NCBI RefSeq assembly: GCF_008641065.1
Contig: NZ_VTRS01000001.1
Span: forward strand, 434,001-498,000
Origin: Rhabdaerophilum calidifontis
GTDB taxonomy: Bacteria > Pseudomonadota > Alphaproteobacteria > Rhizobiales > Beijerinckiaceae
Length of the DNA stretch: 64,000 bases
Reading direction: 5' to 3'
Of the stretch, positions 8,171 through 18,630 are shown piece after piece. The notes under the pieces are model-generated. The model had not been told where the DNA came from. It was given only the letters and a program-made list of their open reading frames with translations, and searched no databases. The translations under genes were made by a program, and so were the position numbers. Each line of letters begins with the position of its first letter. The stretch's first letter is position 1.

Positions 8171-9751
8171 ATGGCCGGAATCGAGATCAAGGGGGCGATG
8201 GCCCCGCGCTTCGACGAGATCCTCACGCCGGCGGCGCTGGATTTCGTTGCCGCCCTCCAGCGTGCCTTCAACGGCCGCCGCAAGGATCTGCTCGCCGCGC
8301 GGATTGAGCGGCAGGCAGCCTTTGATGCCGGCACGCTGCCCGATTTCCTGCCGGAGACCGCCAATATCCGCGCCGGAGACTGGAAGGTCGCGCCGATTCC
8401 GGCCGATCTTCAGGATCGCCGCGTCGAGATCACCGGTCCGGTGGACCGCAAGATGGTCATCAACGCGCTGAATTCCGGCGCGAAGGTGTTCATGACCGAT
8501 TTCGAGGACGCCAATTCCCCGACCTGGGCCAACAATGTCGAAGGCCAGATCAACCTGAAGGATCGCTGGGCCGGCCGGCTCGATTTTACGGATCCCGTCA
8601 GCGGCAAGGCGTATCGGCTCGGCCCGAAGCCGGCCGTGCTGCTCGTGCGCCCGCGCGGCTGGCACCTGCCGGAGCGTCATCTGCTCATTGATGGCGAGCC
8701 CTGCTCCGGCTCGCTGTTCGATTTCGGGCTTTATTTCTTCCACAACGCGAAGGCGCAGATCGCGCAAGGAAGCGGCCCCTATTTCTACCTCCCGAAGCTC
8801 GAAAGCCATCTCGAGGCGCGGCTCTGGAACGATGTGTTCGTGATGGCGCAGGAGGCCCTCGGCATCCCGAAGGGCACGATCAAGGCCACTGTGCTGATCG
8901 AGACCCTGCCGGCGGCGTTCGAGATGGACGAGATCCTGTTCGAACTGCGCGATCACATCGTCGGGCTCAATTGCGGGCGCTGGGACTATATCTTCTCGTT
9001 CATCAAGAAGCTCGCCGCCAACAGGGACTACGCCCTGCCGGATCGCGGACAGGTGGTGATGGGCAAGGCGTTCCTGCGCGCCTATTCGCTGCTGCTGATC
9101 AAGACCTGCCACCGGCGCGGCGCCTTCGCCATGGGCGGCATGGCGGCGCAGATCCCGGTCAAGAACAATCCGGCCGCCAACGAGGCCGCCTTCGCCAAGG
9201 TGCGCGCCGACAAGGAGCGCGAGGCCGGCGACGGGCATGACGGAACCTGGGTCGCGCATCCCGATCTCGTGCCGGTGGCGATGGAGGTGTTCGATCGGCT
9301 GATGCCGCAGCCCAACCAGCTCGACAGGTTGCGGGAGGACGTGAATGTCACGCAGAAGGATCTGCTGGAGGTTCATCAGGGCACCCGCAGCGAGGCGGGG
9401 TTCCGCGAGAACATCCGCGTCGGCGTGCAATATATCGAGGCATGGCTGCGCGGGCGCGGCGCGGTGCCGATCTACAACATGATGGAAGACGCCGCGACCG
9501 CCGAGATCTCGCGGGCGCAGATCTGGCAGCAGGTGAAATACGGGCTTGCCTTCGAGAGCGGCCGCAAGGCCGATGCGGCCTTCTTCGATGCCTGCCTCGC
9601 CGAGGAAATGGCGCGGGTGAAGGAGGAGATCGGCGCCGAGAACTATGACAGGGGCCGCTTCCCGGAGGCGATCGAACTCTTCCGCGCCCTGAGTCTTGCG
9701 CCGCGATTCGAGGATTTCCTCACCGTTCCGGCCTACGCGAAGATCGACTGA
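8171..9751 (+). CDS. aceB: malate synthase A
   Basis: A 526-aa protein of the malate synthase A type (MSA is about 530 aa; MSG about 720 aa). Visible signatures are [11 protein letters not shown] near residue 110, [14 protein letters not shown] with the catalytic arginine, [19 protein letters not shown] with the metal-binding glutamate, [11 protein letters not shown], and near the C-terminus [17 protein letters not shown] with the general-base aspartate. The enzyme condenses glyoxylate and acetyl-CoA to malate in the glyoxylate shunt. The frame is open further upstream to 7982 but crosses the pilin terminator, so ATG 8171 is used. Isocitrate lyase is not in the window. Many alphaproteobacteria use MSG, so the A form is worth noting. 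Confidence 0.95.
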   Translation: MAGIEIKGAMAPRFDEILTPAALDFVAALQRAFNGRRKDLLAARIERQAAFDAGTLPDFLPETANIRAGDWKVAPIPADLQDRRVEITGPVDRKMVINALNSGAKVFMTDFEDANSPTWANNVEGQINLKDRWAGRLDFTDPVSGKAYRLGPKPAVLLVRPRGWHLPERHLLIDGEPCSGSLFDFGLYFFHNAKAQIAQGSGPYFYLPKLESHLEARLWNDVFVMAQEALGIPKGTIKATVLIETLPAAFEMDEILFELRDHIVGLNCGRWDYIFSFIKKLAANRDYALPDRGQVVMGKAFLRAYSLLLIKTCHRRGAFAMGGMAAQIPVKNNPAANEAAFAKVRADKEREAGDGHDGTWVAHPDLVPVAMEVFDRLMPQPNQLDRLREDVNVTQKDLLEVHQGTRSEAGFRENIRVGVQYIEAWLRGRGAVPIYNMMEDAATAEISRAQIWQQVKYGLAFESGRKADAAFFDACLAEEMARVKEEIGAENYDRGRFPEAIELFRALSLAPRFEDFLTVPAYAKID

Positions 9752-9912
9752 CGGGCCGGACTTTGCCGCGGCCGGCGTTCTCGGCGCCGGGCCCCCGCCG
9801 GCACGGGGCCTGCATGAAATTTTCGTAACGGGCGGTGCAATTGCCATCAAGGCTCGCTATCTCATCTTATGACCCCCGCCGGGGAGAGGCGTAGGGTCGT
9901 GAGGAGGATCGC

Positions 9913-10596
9913 ATGAACGCTGAAGAGCGTAAGGTTATCGACGGTATTTTCGAGCGTCTGAAGAATGTGGCGACCCAGCCCCGTGATCCGGAGGCCGAGA
10001 AGCACATTGCCGAACTTGTCCGCCAGCAGCCCTATGCGCCCTACGCGCTCACGCAATCGGTGTTCGTGCAGGAGCAGGCGCTGATGAACCAGCAGGCGGA
10101 GATCGAGCGGCTCCAGCAGGAGGTCGCCCGGCTCCAGCAGCAGGTTTCGGCGGCGCCGCAGGCATCGGGCGGCTTCCTGTCCGGGCTGTTCGGCGGCGCG
10201 CGCGCGCCCGAGCCGGCCATGCCCGCCTATGGCCAGCGCGGTGCGCCGATGGCAGCCCAAGGCATGGCGCCGCAGGCCGGCCCCTGGGGCGGCCAGCCGC
10301 AGCCTCCGGCCGGCCCCTGGGGGCAGGCGGCGCAGCCCCAGCAGCGGCAGGGCATGGGTTTTCTCGGCACCGCGGCGGCCGCGGCGGCCGGTGTCGCCGG
10401 CGGCATGATGATCGGCAACCTGCTTTCCGGCGCGTTCGGCGGCGGGCAGGCGCATGCCGCGCCTGCCGCGTCGAGCAATTTCTTCGGCCAGCCCAATGAT
10501 CCGCAGCTGCCGCCGGAGGAGCATCAGGGCTACGAGGAGGATACCGGCGACGATGGCGGTTTCTTCGATGGCGGCGACGACAGCTATGAGGCGTGA
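9913..10596 (+). CDS. DUF2076 family protein
   Basis: A 227-aa protein of unknown function. The N-terminal helical region MNAEERKVIDGIFERLKNV..QPRDPEAEKHIAELV..QPYAPYALTQSVFVQEQAL is the DUF2076 signature. It is followed by a short Gln/Glu-rich coiled coil (residues about 60-80), a Pro/Gly/Gln-rich low-complexity linker, a hydrophobic glycine-rich stretch (AAAAAAGVAGGMMIGNLLSGAFGGG, about 155-180) and an acidic Asp/Glu/Gly tail. No signal peptide is evident. A strong ribosome binding site (GAGGAGG) precedes the ATG. It is monocistronic between malate synthase and a bidirectional terminator. Confidence 0.8.
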   Translation: MNAEERKVIDGIFERLKNVATQPRDPEAEKHIAELVRQQPYAPYALTQSVFVQEQALMNQQAEIERLQQEVARLQQQVSAAPQASGGFLSGLFGGARAPEPAMPAYGQRGAPMAAQGMAPQAGPWGGQPQPPAGPWGQAAQPQQRQGMGFLGTAAAAAAGVAGGMMIGNLLSGAFGGGQAHAAPAASSNFFGQPNDPQLPPEEHQGYEEDTGDDGGFFDGGDDSYEA

Positions 10597-10616
10597 TCCG
10601 GCACACCGGTAACGCG

Positions 10617-10643
10617 AAAGGCCCCGGGTTCCGGGGCCTTTTT
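10617..10643. terminator. bidirectional intrinsic terminator
   Basis: An 11-bp stem AAAGGCCCCGG / CCGGGGCCTTT with a 3-nt loop, flanked by T residues on the plus strand and A residues that become T residues on the minus strand. It separates the DUF2076 gene from the convergent L,D-transpeptidase gene. Confidence 0.9.
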
Positions 10644-10666
10644 GCTGGTGTCTTGCACCGGACGGG

Positions 10667-11482
10667 TCAGATGACGACGACCTTCGTCCCCACCCGCACC
10701 CGGCCGTAGAGATCGACGACATCCTCGTTGCGCATGCGGATGCAGCCCGAGGACACCGCCTGCCCGATCGTCGAGGGCTCGTTGGTGCCGTGGATGCGGT
10801 AGAGCGAGGAGCCGAGATAGAGCGCGCGGGCGCCGAGCGGATTCTCCGGGCCGCCGGCCATGTAGCGCGGCAGATCGGGGCGGCGCCTCAGCATCTGCGC
10901 CGGCGGACGCCAATCCGGCCATTCCGCCTTGCGGGTGATCGCCTTGACGCCGGCCCATTCGAAGCCCGGCCGGCCGACGCCGATGCCGTAGCGCAAGGCG
11001 CGGCCATTGCCCTGCACGAGATAGAGGAACTTGTTGGGCGTATCGATCACGATCGTTCCGGGCGCATGGCGGCCGGGATAGGCGACCTCCTGCTTCTCGT
11101 AGCGGGGGTCGAAGCCGGGCGCGACCGGCGCGGGCATGCGTTCGCGGCGCATGCCGCGCGGCGGCGCGCCGAAATCCGGCTCGTCCTCGGCCAGGATCGG
11201 CGCCACCGCCTGCTGCTGGACCAGGCCGCGCCGCTGCGGAGCGGGAGCGTAGACGCGTCCGGGATGGACGGGCTGCGGCGGCGCGGCATAGAGCGGCGCG
11301 CCCTGGCGATGGGAGGGCGCCGCGCCGGTCATCAGGAATTCGATGAATCCACCGCCGAGATTGCCGCCGCGCGGATCGGCGGCGGCCGGCAGCGTCGTCG
11401 CGGCGAGGCAGATCGCGATCGCCAGCGGCGAACGCACGGGGAGGGCCGCACGGCGGCGGAAGGAAATCAGCGAGGCGCTCAT
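10667..11482 (-). CDS. L,D-transpeptidase, YkuD domain
   Basis: A 271-aa secreted enzyme. The N-terminus SPLAIAICLAATTLPAAADP is a signal peptide. A Pro/Arg-rich linker runs to about residue 135. The YkuD domain follows (IVIDTPNKFLYLVQGNGRAL, YGIGVGRPGFEWAG) and ends in the active site HGTNEPSTIGQAVSSGCIRM with catalytic Cys. Such enzymes make 3-3 peptidoglycan cross-links or tether proteins to peptidoglycan in the periplasm. It stands alone between the bidirectional terminator and the 347-bp gap before the CheZ-like gene. Function at family level is firm; the exact reaction is not predictable from sequence. Confidence 0.9.
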   Translation of the reverse strand: MSASLISFRRRAALPVRSPLAIAICLAATTLPAAADPRGGNLGGGFIEFLMTGAAPSHRQGAPLYAAPPQPVHPGRVYAPAPQRRGLVQQQAVAPILAEDEPDFGAPPRGMRRERMPAPVAPGFDPRYEKQEVAYPGRHAPGTIVIDTPNKFLYLVQGNGRALRYGIGVGRPGFEWAGVKAITRKAEWPDWRPPAQMLRRRPDLPRYMAGGPENPLGARALYLGSSLYRIHGTNEPSTIGQAVSSGCIRMRNEDVVDLYGRVRVGTKVVVI

Positions 11483-11829
11483 GGCATCACCTTGTTCATG
11501 GTATCAACGTTCATGGCACCAACCTCTGGGCGTTGCACGAACGGCCGAGCCCGGAACGATGCCTTTGGCATGCATTCCCGCCGTCTTTTCAAGTTTCGAT
11601 CTGCTTCTGGATAGAAATCGCTAATCTTCGTGGTTAATGTAAGCTTCTGTTCAGCAGGAATGTGAACCATTCGTCTTAGGGTTAAAGAATCATTTATAGG
11701 ACCTTGAACGATTTGACGAATTATTCAGGATTAACGGAACGTAATTGAGTGATTCCAAGCGGATGAACCGATGCTTAACTTGTCCGGGCGAAGCTGCGGA
11801 AACAGGCTGCGACAACCAGAGATTGTTCC
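11483..11829. other. AT-rich intergenic region between L,D-transpeptidase and CheZ-like gene
   Basis: This 347-bp gap serves two divergent genes. The part from about 11600 to 11780 is AT-rich and holds several TTAA motifs. One pair at 11682-11696 is spaced TTAA-N7-TTTA, one base from the CtrA consensus, and another near 11731 is weaker (TTAA-N7-TAAT). No hairpin terminator or coding sequence is seen. Confidence 0.5.
11682..11696 (+). promoter_or_regulatory. possible CtrA-like box upstream of CheZ-like gene
   Basis: TTAA-AGAATCA-TTTA, 7 of 8 fixed positions of TTAA-N7-TTAA, 133 bp before the first candidate start of the CheZ-like gene. AT-rich context lowers the weight of this match. Confidence 0.25.
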
Positions 11830-12618
11830 ATGAGCGAGAGTGCCCGCCGGTTCCGCATTGAAGGTGGCGTCCCACGTCCGGCGCCGCGGATGGCCGTCCC
11901 TGCCTTCGCGTTGCCGGCCCCCATCGAGATCGGAGGAACCGACATGCCCGCAAGCGCCGAACCGCCGGGGCTTTCGCAGCCGATTCTCGAGGAATTGCGG
12001 GCGCTGCGCGCGCTGGTGGCGCCGTTGCGCGGCATCATCGAGAATCTCAGCGACAGCTATCGCAACGAATTGCGCAGCGTCTCCATGCTGCGTTCGGATA
12101 TCGGCGAGATCGACGAGGCGATCCGCGGCACCAAGAAGGAACTCGCCGCGATCAAGGTCGGCGCGAATATCGGCGGCGTCGACATCGCGGCGCTGGAGCT
12201 GACGACCGTGGTCAGCCAGACCGAGCAGGCGACCAATGACATCCTCGCGGCGAGCGAAGCGATCGAGACGCTGGCCGGCGCCATCCAGAGCGACACCACG
12301 CTCGAGGACGCCAAGGCCCGCGCCGCCGAGATCGCCGAGAAGGTGACCGTGATCTACATGGCCTGCAACTTCCAGGATCTCTCGGGCCAGCGCGTCAGCC
12401 GGGTTGTGGATACGCTGAATTTCGTGGAGAGCCGCATCCACCGGATGATCGATGCCTGGGGCGGGTTGCAGGCGCTGCACGACCTCATCGAGGCGGAAAT
12501 CTCCACCAAGGAGGAGGAGCGCGCGACCGAGGGCGCCGCGGCGTTGCTCACCGGGCCGGTTCCGGTCAATTCCGAGGATCACGTCGACCAGAACGAGATC
12601 GACGCGCTGTTCAGCTGA
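11830..12618 (+). CDS. cheZ: CheZ-like chemotaxis protein phosphatase
   Basis: A 262-aa, mostly helical protein. The CheZ signature is at about residues 175-195: NFQDLSGQRVSRVVDTLNFVE, matching the QDLTGQ active-site segment whose glutamine dephosphorylates CheY-P. The C-terminal tail DQNEIDALFS resembles the CheY-binding peptide at the N-terminus of FliM. Two starts are possible. ATG 11830 (MSESARRFRIEGG) resembles rhizobial homologues but has a weak ribosome binding site; ATG 11944 (MPASAEPPG) has a strong GGAGGA six bases upstream and would give 224 aa. The gene stop overlaps the convergent flippase stop by 8 bp. It stands alone, away from any che cluster. Confidence 0.82.
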   Translation: MSESARRFRIEGGVPRPAPRMAVPAFALPAPIEIGGTDMPASAEPPGLSQPILEELRALRALVAPLRGIIENLSDSYRNELRSVSMLRSDIGEIDEAIRGTKKELAAIKVGANIGGVDIAALELTTVVSQTEQATNDILAASEAIETLAGAIQSDTTLEDAKARAAEIAEKVTVIYMACNFQDLSGQRVSRVVDTLNFVESRIHRMIDAWGGLQALHDLIEAEISTKEEERATEGAAALLTGPVPVNSEDHVDQNEIDALFS

Positions 12619-14008
12619 GCCCGGTCGGGCCCCTGCCGCGCAGCAGCGCCCTTACCCCGGCGAGATCGAGCAGGAGCGCGGCGAAGCCATACCCGGCGAC
12701 GCCGCCCGCCGCCGTAGCCAGCAGGGCCGCAGGGCCGGGATCGAGCATCCGCCCCGGCAGAGCCCCGAGCAGCAATGCCGCGAGCGCCACGCCGAGCCGT
12801 AGGCCATTTCCGCGTTCCGGCAGAATCGACCGGCCGAGCCGTGACGCCAGCAATGCGCCGGCGCCGGTCATCCCCGCCGTGAGCGACAGGCCGATCGCGA
12901 GCGGCAAGCCCGCGCCAGCGAGGCGCAGGATCGGCAGCGATGTCGCGATGATCGCCATTGCCGCCAGCGCCGCGCCCGTGAGCGGCAGGGTGCGGTGGCG
13001 GAGCTGGAAGAACGGGTGCAGGGCATATTGGATCAGCGCGTAAAGCGTGAGTCCGGGAATCAGCGCCTCTGCGAACGCACGGAACGGGCCGCGGAAATCG
13101 GGCGCCACGAGTAGGATCTCGAGATCCGGCAGGACGAGCATCAGGCCCAGCGCCACCGGCGACAGGATGGCCAGCAGCGCGGTGAGGTTGCGTCGTGCGG
13201 CGGCGAACCCGGCCTCGGCGCCGTTCTCGCGCTCGGCGCGGACCGCGAGCTGGAACAGCGCGAGATCGGCGGCGGTGCCGATGGTGGTGACGAGCTTCGC
13301 GATCAGATCGAAGGCGAGGCTGAACTGCCCTGCCGCCGCGAGGCCGCCAAGCGTCGCGCTGACACCGCGCAACGCGAGAAAGATCGCCAGATAGCCGACA
13401 TTCGTCGCGATGATGGGGCCGGAATAGCCGATCAGCGCGCCCAGGCGGGGCAGGTCGTCCGGTCGCGCAACCGCGGCAGCGCGGCGGAAGCGCAGCGCAT
13501 CCGCCGCCAAAGCGGCGAGAACCGAGCCGAGGAAGCCTGCGAGGCCGCCTTCCGCGGAGCCGGTCGCCAGGGCGCCGACGGGCATGGTGAGGATCGCCGT
13601 GCCGTTGCGGATCGCCACGATTCGGACATAGCCCGCCTCGTCGAAAGCCGCACGCAGGAGCGCCGCGCGCAGTTCGGCATAGCCGGCCGCGAGCGTGATT
13701 GCGGCCCCGAGCAGCAGTAGCCCGCGCGGCGCACCGGGAATCGCGACGGCCAACCCTGCCAGCGCCAGTGCCAGCGCCGCCGCGCCCGCGAAGAGGTGCA
13801 GGAACCGCCCCGCCGGCGCGCCGGCCTGATGGTAGCGGATCGCCGCGAGGCGCAGCCATTCGAAGATCAGCGTCTGGGCGAGCACGGCGCCGGCCAGCGC
13901 CAAAGCGTAGCGGCCGAATTCCGTCGGCCCGAGGATCCAGGCCGTTGCCAGCCCGAGCCCGAACTGAACCAGGGCGGAAGCGAGGAAGGTGGCGGGCATC
14001 AGCATCAT
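12611..14008 (-). CDS. polysaccharide flippase-like membrane protein (MOP superfamily)
   Basis: A 465-aa polytopic inner-membrane protein with about 12 predicted helices and no cleaved signal peptide. The N-terminus FLASALVQFGLGLATAWILGPTEFGRYALALAGAVL is typical of Wzx/RfbX-type lipopolysaccharide or oligosaccharide flippases. The middle GYSGPIIATNVGYLAIFLALR and the C-terminal half repeat the pattern. Members move lipid-linked sugars across the inner membrane. No glycosyltransferases are adjacent, so the substrate cannot be guessed. It is convergent with the CheZ-like gene (8-bp overlap of the ends) and divergent from the TauE gene across 101 bp. Confidence 0.75.
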   Translation of the reverse strand: MMLMPATFLASALVQFGLGLATAWILGPTEFGRYALALAGAVLAQTLIFEWLRLAAIRYHQAGAPAGRFLHLFAGAAALALALAGLAVAIPGAPRGLLLLGAAITLAAGYAELRAALLRAAFDEAGYVRIVAIRNGTAILTMPVGALATGSAEGGLAGFLGSVLAALAADALRFRRAAAVARPDDLPRLGALIGYSGPIIATNVGYLAIFLALRGVSATLGGLAAAGQFSLAFDLIAKLVTTIGTAADLALFQLAVRAERENGAEAGFAAARRNLTALLAILSPVALGLMLVLPDLEILLVAPDFRGPFRAFAEALIPGLTLYALIQYALHPFFQLRHRTLPLTGAALAAMAIIATSLPILRLAGAGLPLAIGLSLTAGMTGAGALLASRLGRSILPERGNGLRLGVALAALLLGALPGRMLDPGPAALLATAAGGVAGYGFAALLLDLAGVRALLRGRGPTGLS

Positions 14009-14109
14009 GCCTATTGCGTTGAAAGCGCCGGCGAAGGCAAGCGGCTGCGCATTGTTCTCGCGCCATCGCCGCGCTATCTCGTGAAGCTGACCGTTCCGCC
14101 GGATTCCCC

Positions 14110-14916
14110 GTGCCCTATTCCGATCTCATGCTCGCGGCCGCGACGCGCTTTGCCGCCGACCCGCTCTTCTGGGCGATCGGCCTCGCGACGATCGGCCTGA
14201 TCGCCTTCTCGAAGGGGGCGTTCGGCGGTGGCGCCGCCTCGCTCGGCGTGCCGATGCTCTCCTTCGTGACCGATCCGGTCGGCGCGGCGATCCTCGTTGC
14301 GCCGCTCATCTCGGTGATGGACATGTTCACGCTGCGCAGCTTCGGCCCGTCGAGCTGGTCGCGGCCCGATCTCGGCGTACTGGTTCCGGGCCTGCTTCTC
14401 GGCCTGGCGCTCGGCTGGTTGCTGGTGTCCGAGATCGATGGGCGGATCGTCGCGCTGGTGATCGGCCTCGTCAGCCTCGGCTTCGCGGGGCACTGGTTCT
14501 GGCAGCTCTGGCGCCGGGCATCGCCGACACTGCGGCCGATCGAGCCGGCGCTCGGCTTCGTCGCGGGCGCGGCCTCCGGCTTCACCACCTTCATCGCGCA
14601 TGCCGGCGGGCCGCCGGTGGCGATGTATCTCATCCGGCGCGGGCTCGACAAACGGCTCTTCGTCGGCACGACGACGGCGTTCTTCACCCTGGGCAATCTG
14701 CTCAAGCTCGGCCCCTATGGCATGCTGATGGCGGCGCGGCCGGACATGGCGGCGGCGGCGCTGATGCTGGCGCCGGTGATTCCGCTCGCGGTGCGCGCCG
14801 GGATCGCGCTTCACCACCGGCTCTCGCAGCGTGCGATCCTGCTCCTGACCAACAGCCTGCTGGTGATCGGCGGCGCACGGCTGGTCTATGTGGCGGCGAA
14901 GGCGCTCCTTCCGTGA
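14110..14916 (+). CDS. TauE/SafE family sulfite/anion exporter
   Basis: A 268-aa inner-membrane protein with about eight hydrophobic segments. The N-terminal helix region IGLIAFSKGAFGGGAASLGVPML and the mid-protein FVAGAASGFTTFIAHAGGPPVAMYL are the two TauE/SafE (DUF81) repeat signatures. Family members export sulfite, sulfoacetate or related anions. It begins at GTG 14110; ATG 14128 is the next alternative. Its stop overlaps the start of the following transporter gene (ATGA), so the two are translationally coupled. The substrate is unknown. Confidence 0.85.
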   Translation: MPYSDLMLAAATRFAADPLFWAIGLATIGLIAFSKGAFGGGAASLGVPMLSFVTDPVGAAILVAPLISVMDMFTLRSFGPSSWSRPDLGVLVPGLLLGLALGWLLVSEIDGRIVALVIGLVSLGFAGHWFWQLWRRASPTLRPIEPALGFVAGAASGFTTFIAHAGGPPVAMYLIRRGLDKRLFVGTTTAFFTLGNLLKLGPYGMLMAARPDMAAAALMLAPVIPLAVRAGIALHHRLSQRAILLLTNSLLVIGGARLVYVAAKALLP

Positions 14917-15812
14917 TGCTCGACCGTCTTCCTCCGGCCGCGACCGCGATCCTGGCCATCGGCGTTCTCTCGGCGATGGATGTGCTGATCAAGCTCGTCG
15001 GCGCCCGGTTTCCCACCTTCCAGCTCGTCTTCCTGCGCTTCGCCTTCGGGCTCGTGGCGGCGGGCGCGCTGTGGCTCTGGATGCGGACGCCGCTGCCGGG
15101 ATGCGCGGCGGTGCGGATCAATCTCGTGCGCGGGCTGATCGGGCTGTGCACGGCCTCGATGTTCTTCTATGCGCTCCAGACCCTGCCGCTCGCCGAGACG
15201 ATCGCGTTCTCGTTCCTCTCGCCGCTGTTTCTCGCCGGGTTCGGCGCGCTGCTGCTCGGCGAGGCGCTCGATCGCCGGGTTCTCGCCGGTCTCGTGCTCG
15301 GTTTCGGCGGCATGGCGGCGATGGTGCTCGGCCAGGGATTCGGCGGTCAGGGCCTTCCGGCATCCGGCGTTGCGGCGGCGATCGGCTCCGCCGTGACCTA
15401 CGCGCTCTCGCTGGTGCTCCTCCGCCAGCGCGCGCAGCAGGATGCGTTGATCACCATCGTGCTGTTCCAGCATGTCGTGCCGGCCATTGTGATGGCGGTG
15501 CCGGCGGCGCTGGTCTGGGTGCCGCCGACCGGCGCGGAGCTTGCGATCTATGTCGCGTTGGCGCTGATGGGGGTCGCCGGACATCTGCTGATGGGCATGG
15601 CCTTCCGGCGGGCGGAGGCCTCGAGGCTTGCGGTGACCGAATATTCCGCGCTGCTCTATGCAACCGCTTTCGGCTTCCTGATCTTCGACGAGACGCCCGG
15701 CCTCGCCACGCTGCTCGGCACGGCGCTGATCGTCGCCGGCACGCTGATCACGATCCGCGGGCGGCGCGAGGACGCCAGGCCAGCCGAGCCGCCGATCGAG
15801 CCGGCGCCGTGA
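14913..15812 (+). CDS. EamA/DMT superfamily transporter
   Basis: A 299-aa protein with ten predicted helices in two EamA repeats. The first contains AILAIGVLSAMDVLIKLVGARFPTFQLVFLRF and ALQTLPLAETIAFSFLSPLF. The second contains GMAFRRAEASRLAVTEYSALLYA followed by FGFLIFDETPG. These are drug/metabolite exporters of broad substrate range, and the pattern is like alphaproteobacterial RhaT/RarD-related proteins. It overlaps the TauE/SafE gene by 4 bp (ATGA). The function in the cell is not predictable. Confidence 0.85.
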   Translation: MMLDRLPPAATAILAIGVLSAMDVLIKLVGARFPTFQLVFLRFAFGLVAAGALWLWMRTPLPGCAAVRINLVRGLIGLCTASMFFYALQTLPLAETIAFSFLSPLFLAGFGALLLGEALDRRVLAGLVLGFGGMAAMVLGQGFGGQGLPASGVAAAIGSAVTYALSLVLLRQRAQQDALITIVLFQHVVPAIVMAVPAALVWVPPTGAELAIYVALALMGVAGHLLMGMAFRRAEASRLAVTEYSALLYATAFGFLIFDETPGLATLLGTALIVAGTLITIRGRREDARPAEPPIEPAP

Positions 15813-15864
15813 GGGCATCGGCCCCACAAGACCCCTGACAGGCCGCGGCTTGATGGGCCGGGGC

Positions 15865-15892
15865 TTGACTCTTGCTGCCGTGCCGACCATAT
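15865..15892 (+). promoter_or_regulatory. putative groESL promoter
   Basis: TTGACT at 15865-15870 and CCATAT at 15887-15892, with a 16-bp spacer, directly precede the CIRCE element. The preceding C (CTTGACT) and CCATAT also resemble heat-shock sigma-32 elements, so the assignment to sigma-70 or sigma-32 is open. Confidence 0.5.
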
Positions 15893-15898
15893 CGTCGG

Positions 15899-15925
15899 TC
15901 AGCACTCACCACCGTCGAGTGCTAA
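15899..15925 (+). promoter_or_regulatory. CIRCE element (HrcA operator)
   Basis: The inverted repeat TCAGCACTC-N9-GAGTGCTAA matches the CIRCE consensus TTAGCACTC-N9-GAGTGCTAA at 17 of 18 arm positions. It lies 85 bp before groES. HrcA binds CIRCE to repress groESL until heat shock; hrcA itself is not in the window. Confidence 0.95.
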
Positions 15926-16010
15926 CAATTCCGGCCGACCGGCGATTCTGCCCATGGCATGGCCCGACAGGTCCCGACCGGCCATCCGTTCAAACTGCCA
16001 CGAGGACACC

Positions 16011-16298
16011 ATGACGAAGTTTCGTCCCCTGCATGACCGCGTTGTCGTGAAGCGCATCGACAGCGAGGAGAAGACCAAGGGCGGGATCATCATTCCCGAC
16101 ACGGCCAAGGAGAAGCCGCAGGAAGGTGAAGTCATCGCGGTTGGCCCCGGCGCCCGCGACGATGGCAAGCTCGTCCCGCTCGACGTGAAGGTCGGCGACC
16201 GCATCCTGTTCGGCAAGTGGTCGGGCACGGAAGTCAAGATCGACGGTGTCGAACTCCTCATCATGAAGGAGTCGGACATCATGGGCGTGATCGCCTGA
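16011..16298 (+). CDS. groES: co-chaperonin GroES
   Basis: A 95-aa GroES with the standard sequence: [34 protein letters not shown] (containing the mobile loop that docks on GroEL), then [31 protein letters not shown] and the C-terminal [13 protein letters not shown]. It forms the heptameric lid on GroEL. ATG 16011 follows GAGGA at 16001-16005; an upstream in-frame ATG at 15954 lacks both homology and a ribosome binding site. It is the first gene of the heat-shock operon controlled by the upstream CIRCE element. Confidence 0.98.
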   Translation: MTKFRPLHDRVVVKRIDSEEKTKGGIIIPDTAKEKPQEGEVIAVGPGARDDGKLVPLDVKVGDRILFGKWSGTEVKIDGVELLIMKESDIMGVIA

Positions 16299-16329
16299 TC
16301 GCCCCGCCAGCAAACCAGAACCGGAGTAA

Positions 16330-17973
<1,644 letters not shown>

Positions 17974-18058
17974 GGCCATCCGGCGCCGATCCGGGCCATG
18001 CCCGGATCGGAACCCTGCCGCGCGCAGCCAATCTGCGCGCCCGATCCAGCGATGCGAG

Positions 18059-18084
18059 GGCCCGGAGCGATCCGGGCCTTTTCC
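18059..18084 (+). terminator. intrinsic terminator after groESL
   Basis: Stem GGCCCGGA / TCCGGGCC with a GCGA loop followed by TTTT, 86 bp after the groEL stop. Confidence 0.85.
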
Positions 18085-18185
18085 TTTGGGGGAGGCGGGC
18101 GGCGTGCCCGCCGGATGCGGCGCATTCTGGACAAGTTCTCATTGCCGGATTGCAATTTTCAATTCATTTCAGTGTCTTGAAGAGC

Positions 18186-18195
18186 GTGTTAACAC
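18186..18195. repeat. 10-bp palindrome upstream of doxX
   Basis: GTGTTAACAC is a perfect palindrome 40 bp before the doxX start, in an otherwise unremarkable promoter region. It could be an operator; no regulator gene is adjacent. Confidence 0.35.
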
Positions 18196-18234
18196 TTCGT
18201 CTCATAGCTGCCGTTTCACATCATCGAGGTCGTC

Positions 18235-18621
18235 ATGTCTCTTCCCCCCGCCCTTTCCAATCTCATCCTGCTCGCCGCCCGCCTCATGCTGGCACTGATG
18301 TTTGTCCTCAGCGGCTATTCAAAGATCGGAGGCTATGCCGGCACCCAGAAATACATGGAGGCGTTCGGGGTTCCCGGCGCGTTGCTGCCGCTCGTCATCA
18401 TCGTCGAACTGATCGGCGGGGCGATGGTCATGGTCGGGTTCCAGACGCGGCTCGCGGCTCTGGCGCTGGCCGGCTTCACGCTCGCGGCGGCGCTCTTGTT
18501 CCATTTCAAGCTCGCCGATCAGATGCAGTTCCTGCTGTTCATGAAGAACATCTCGGTCACCGGCGGGTTCCTCGCGCTGGCGGTTGCCGGGCCGGGCGCG
18601 TTCTCGGTGGATCGCCGCTGA
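18235..18621 (+). CDS. DoxX family membrane protein
   Basis: A 128-aa inner-membrane protein with four predicted helices. The DoxX signature is LAARLMLALMFVLSGYSKIGGYAGT near the N-terminus, followed by IIVELIGGAMVMVGFQTRLAALALAG and the C-terminal FMKNISVTGGFLALAVAGPGAFSVDRR. DoxX proteins are small quinone-pool-associated proteins whose roles are often linked to oxidative or thiol stress; the specific function is unknown. It is convergent with the methyltransferase gene, whose last codons contain an 11-bp perfect hairpin (18634-18659). Confidence 0.85.
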   Translation: MSLPPALSNLILLAARLMLALMFVLSGYSKIGGYAGTQKYMEAFGVPGALLPLVIIVELIGGAMVMVGFQTRLAALALAGFTLAAALLFHFKLADQMQFLLFMKNISVTGGFLALAVAGPGAFSVDRR

Positions 18622-18630
18622 CCTCCCCGC

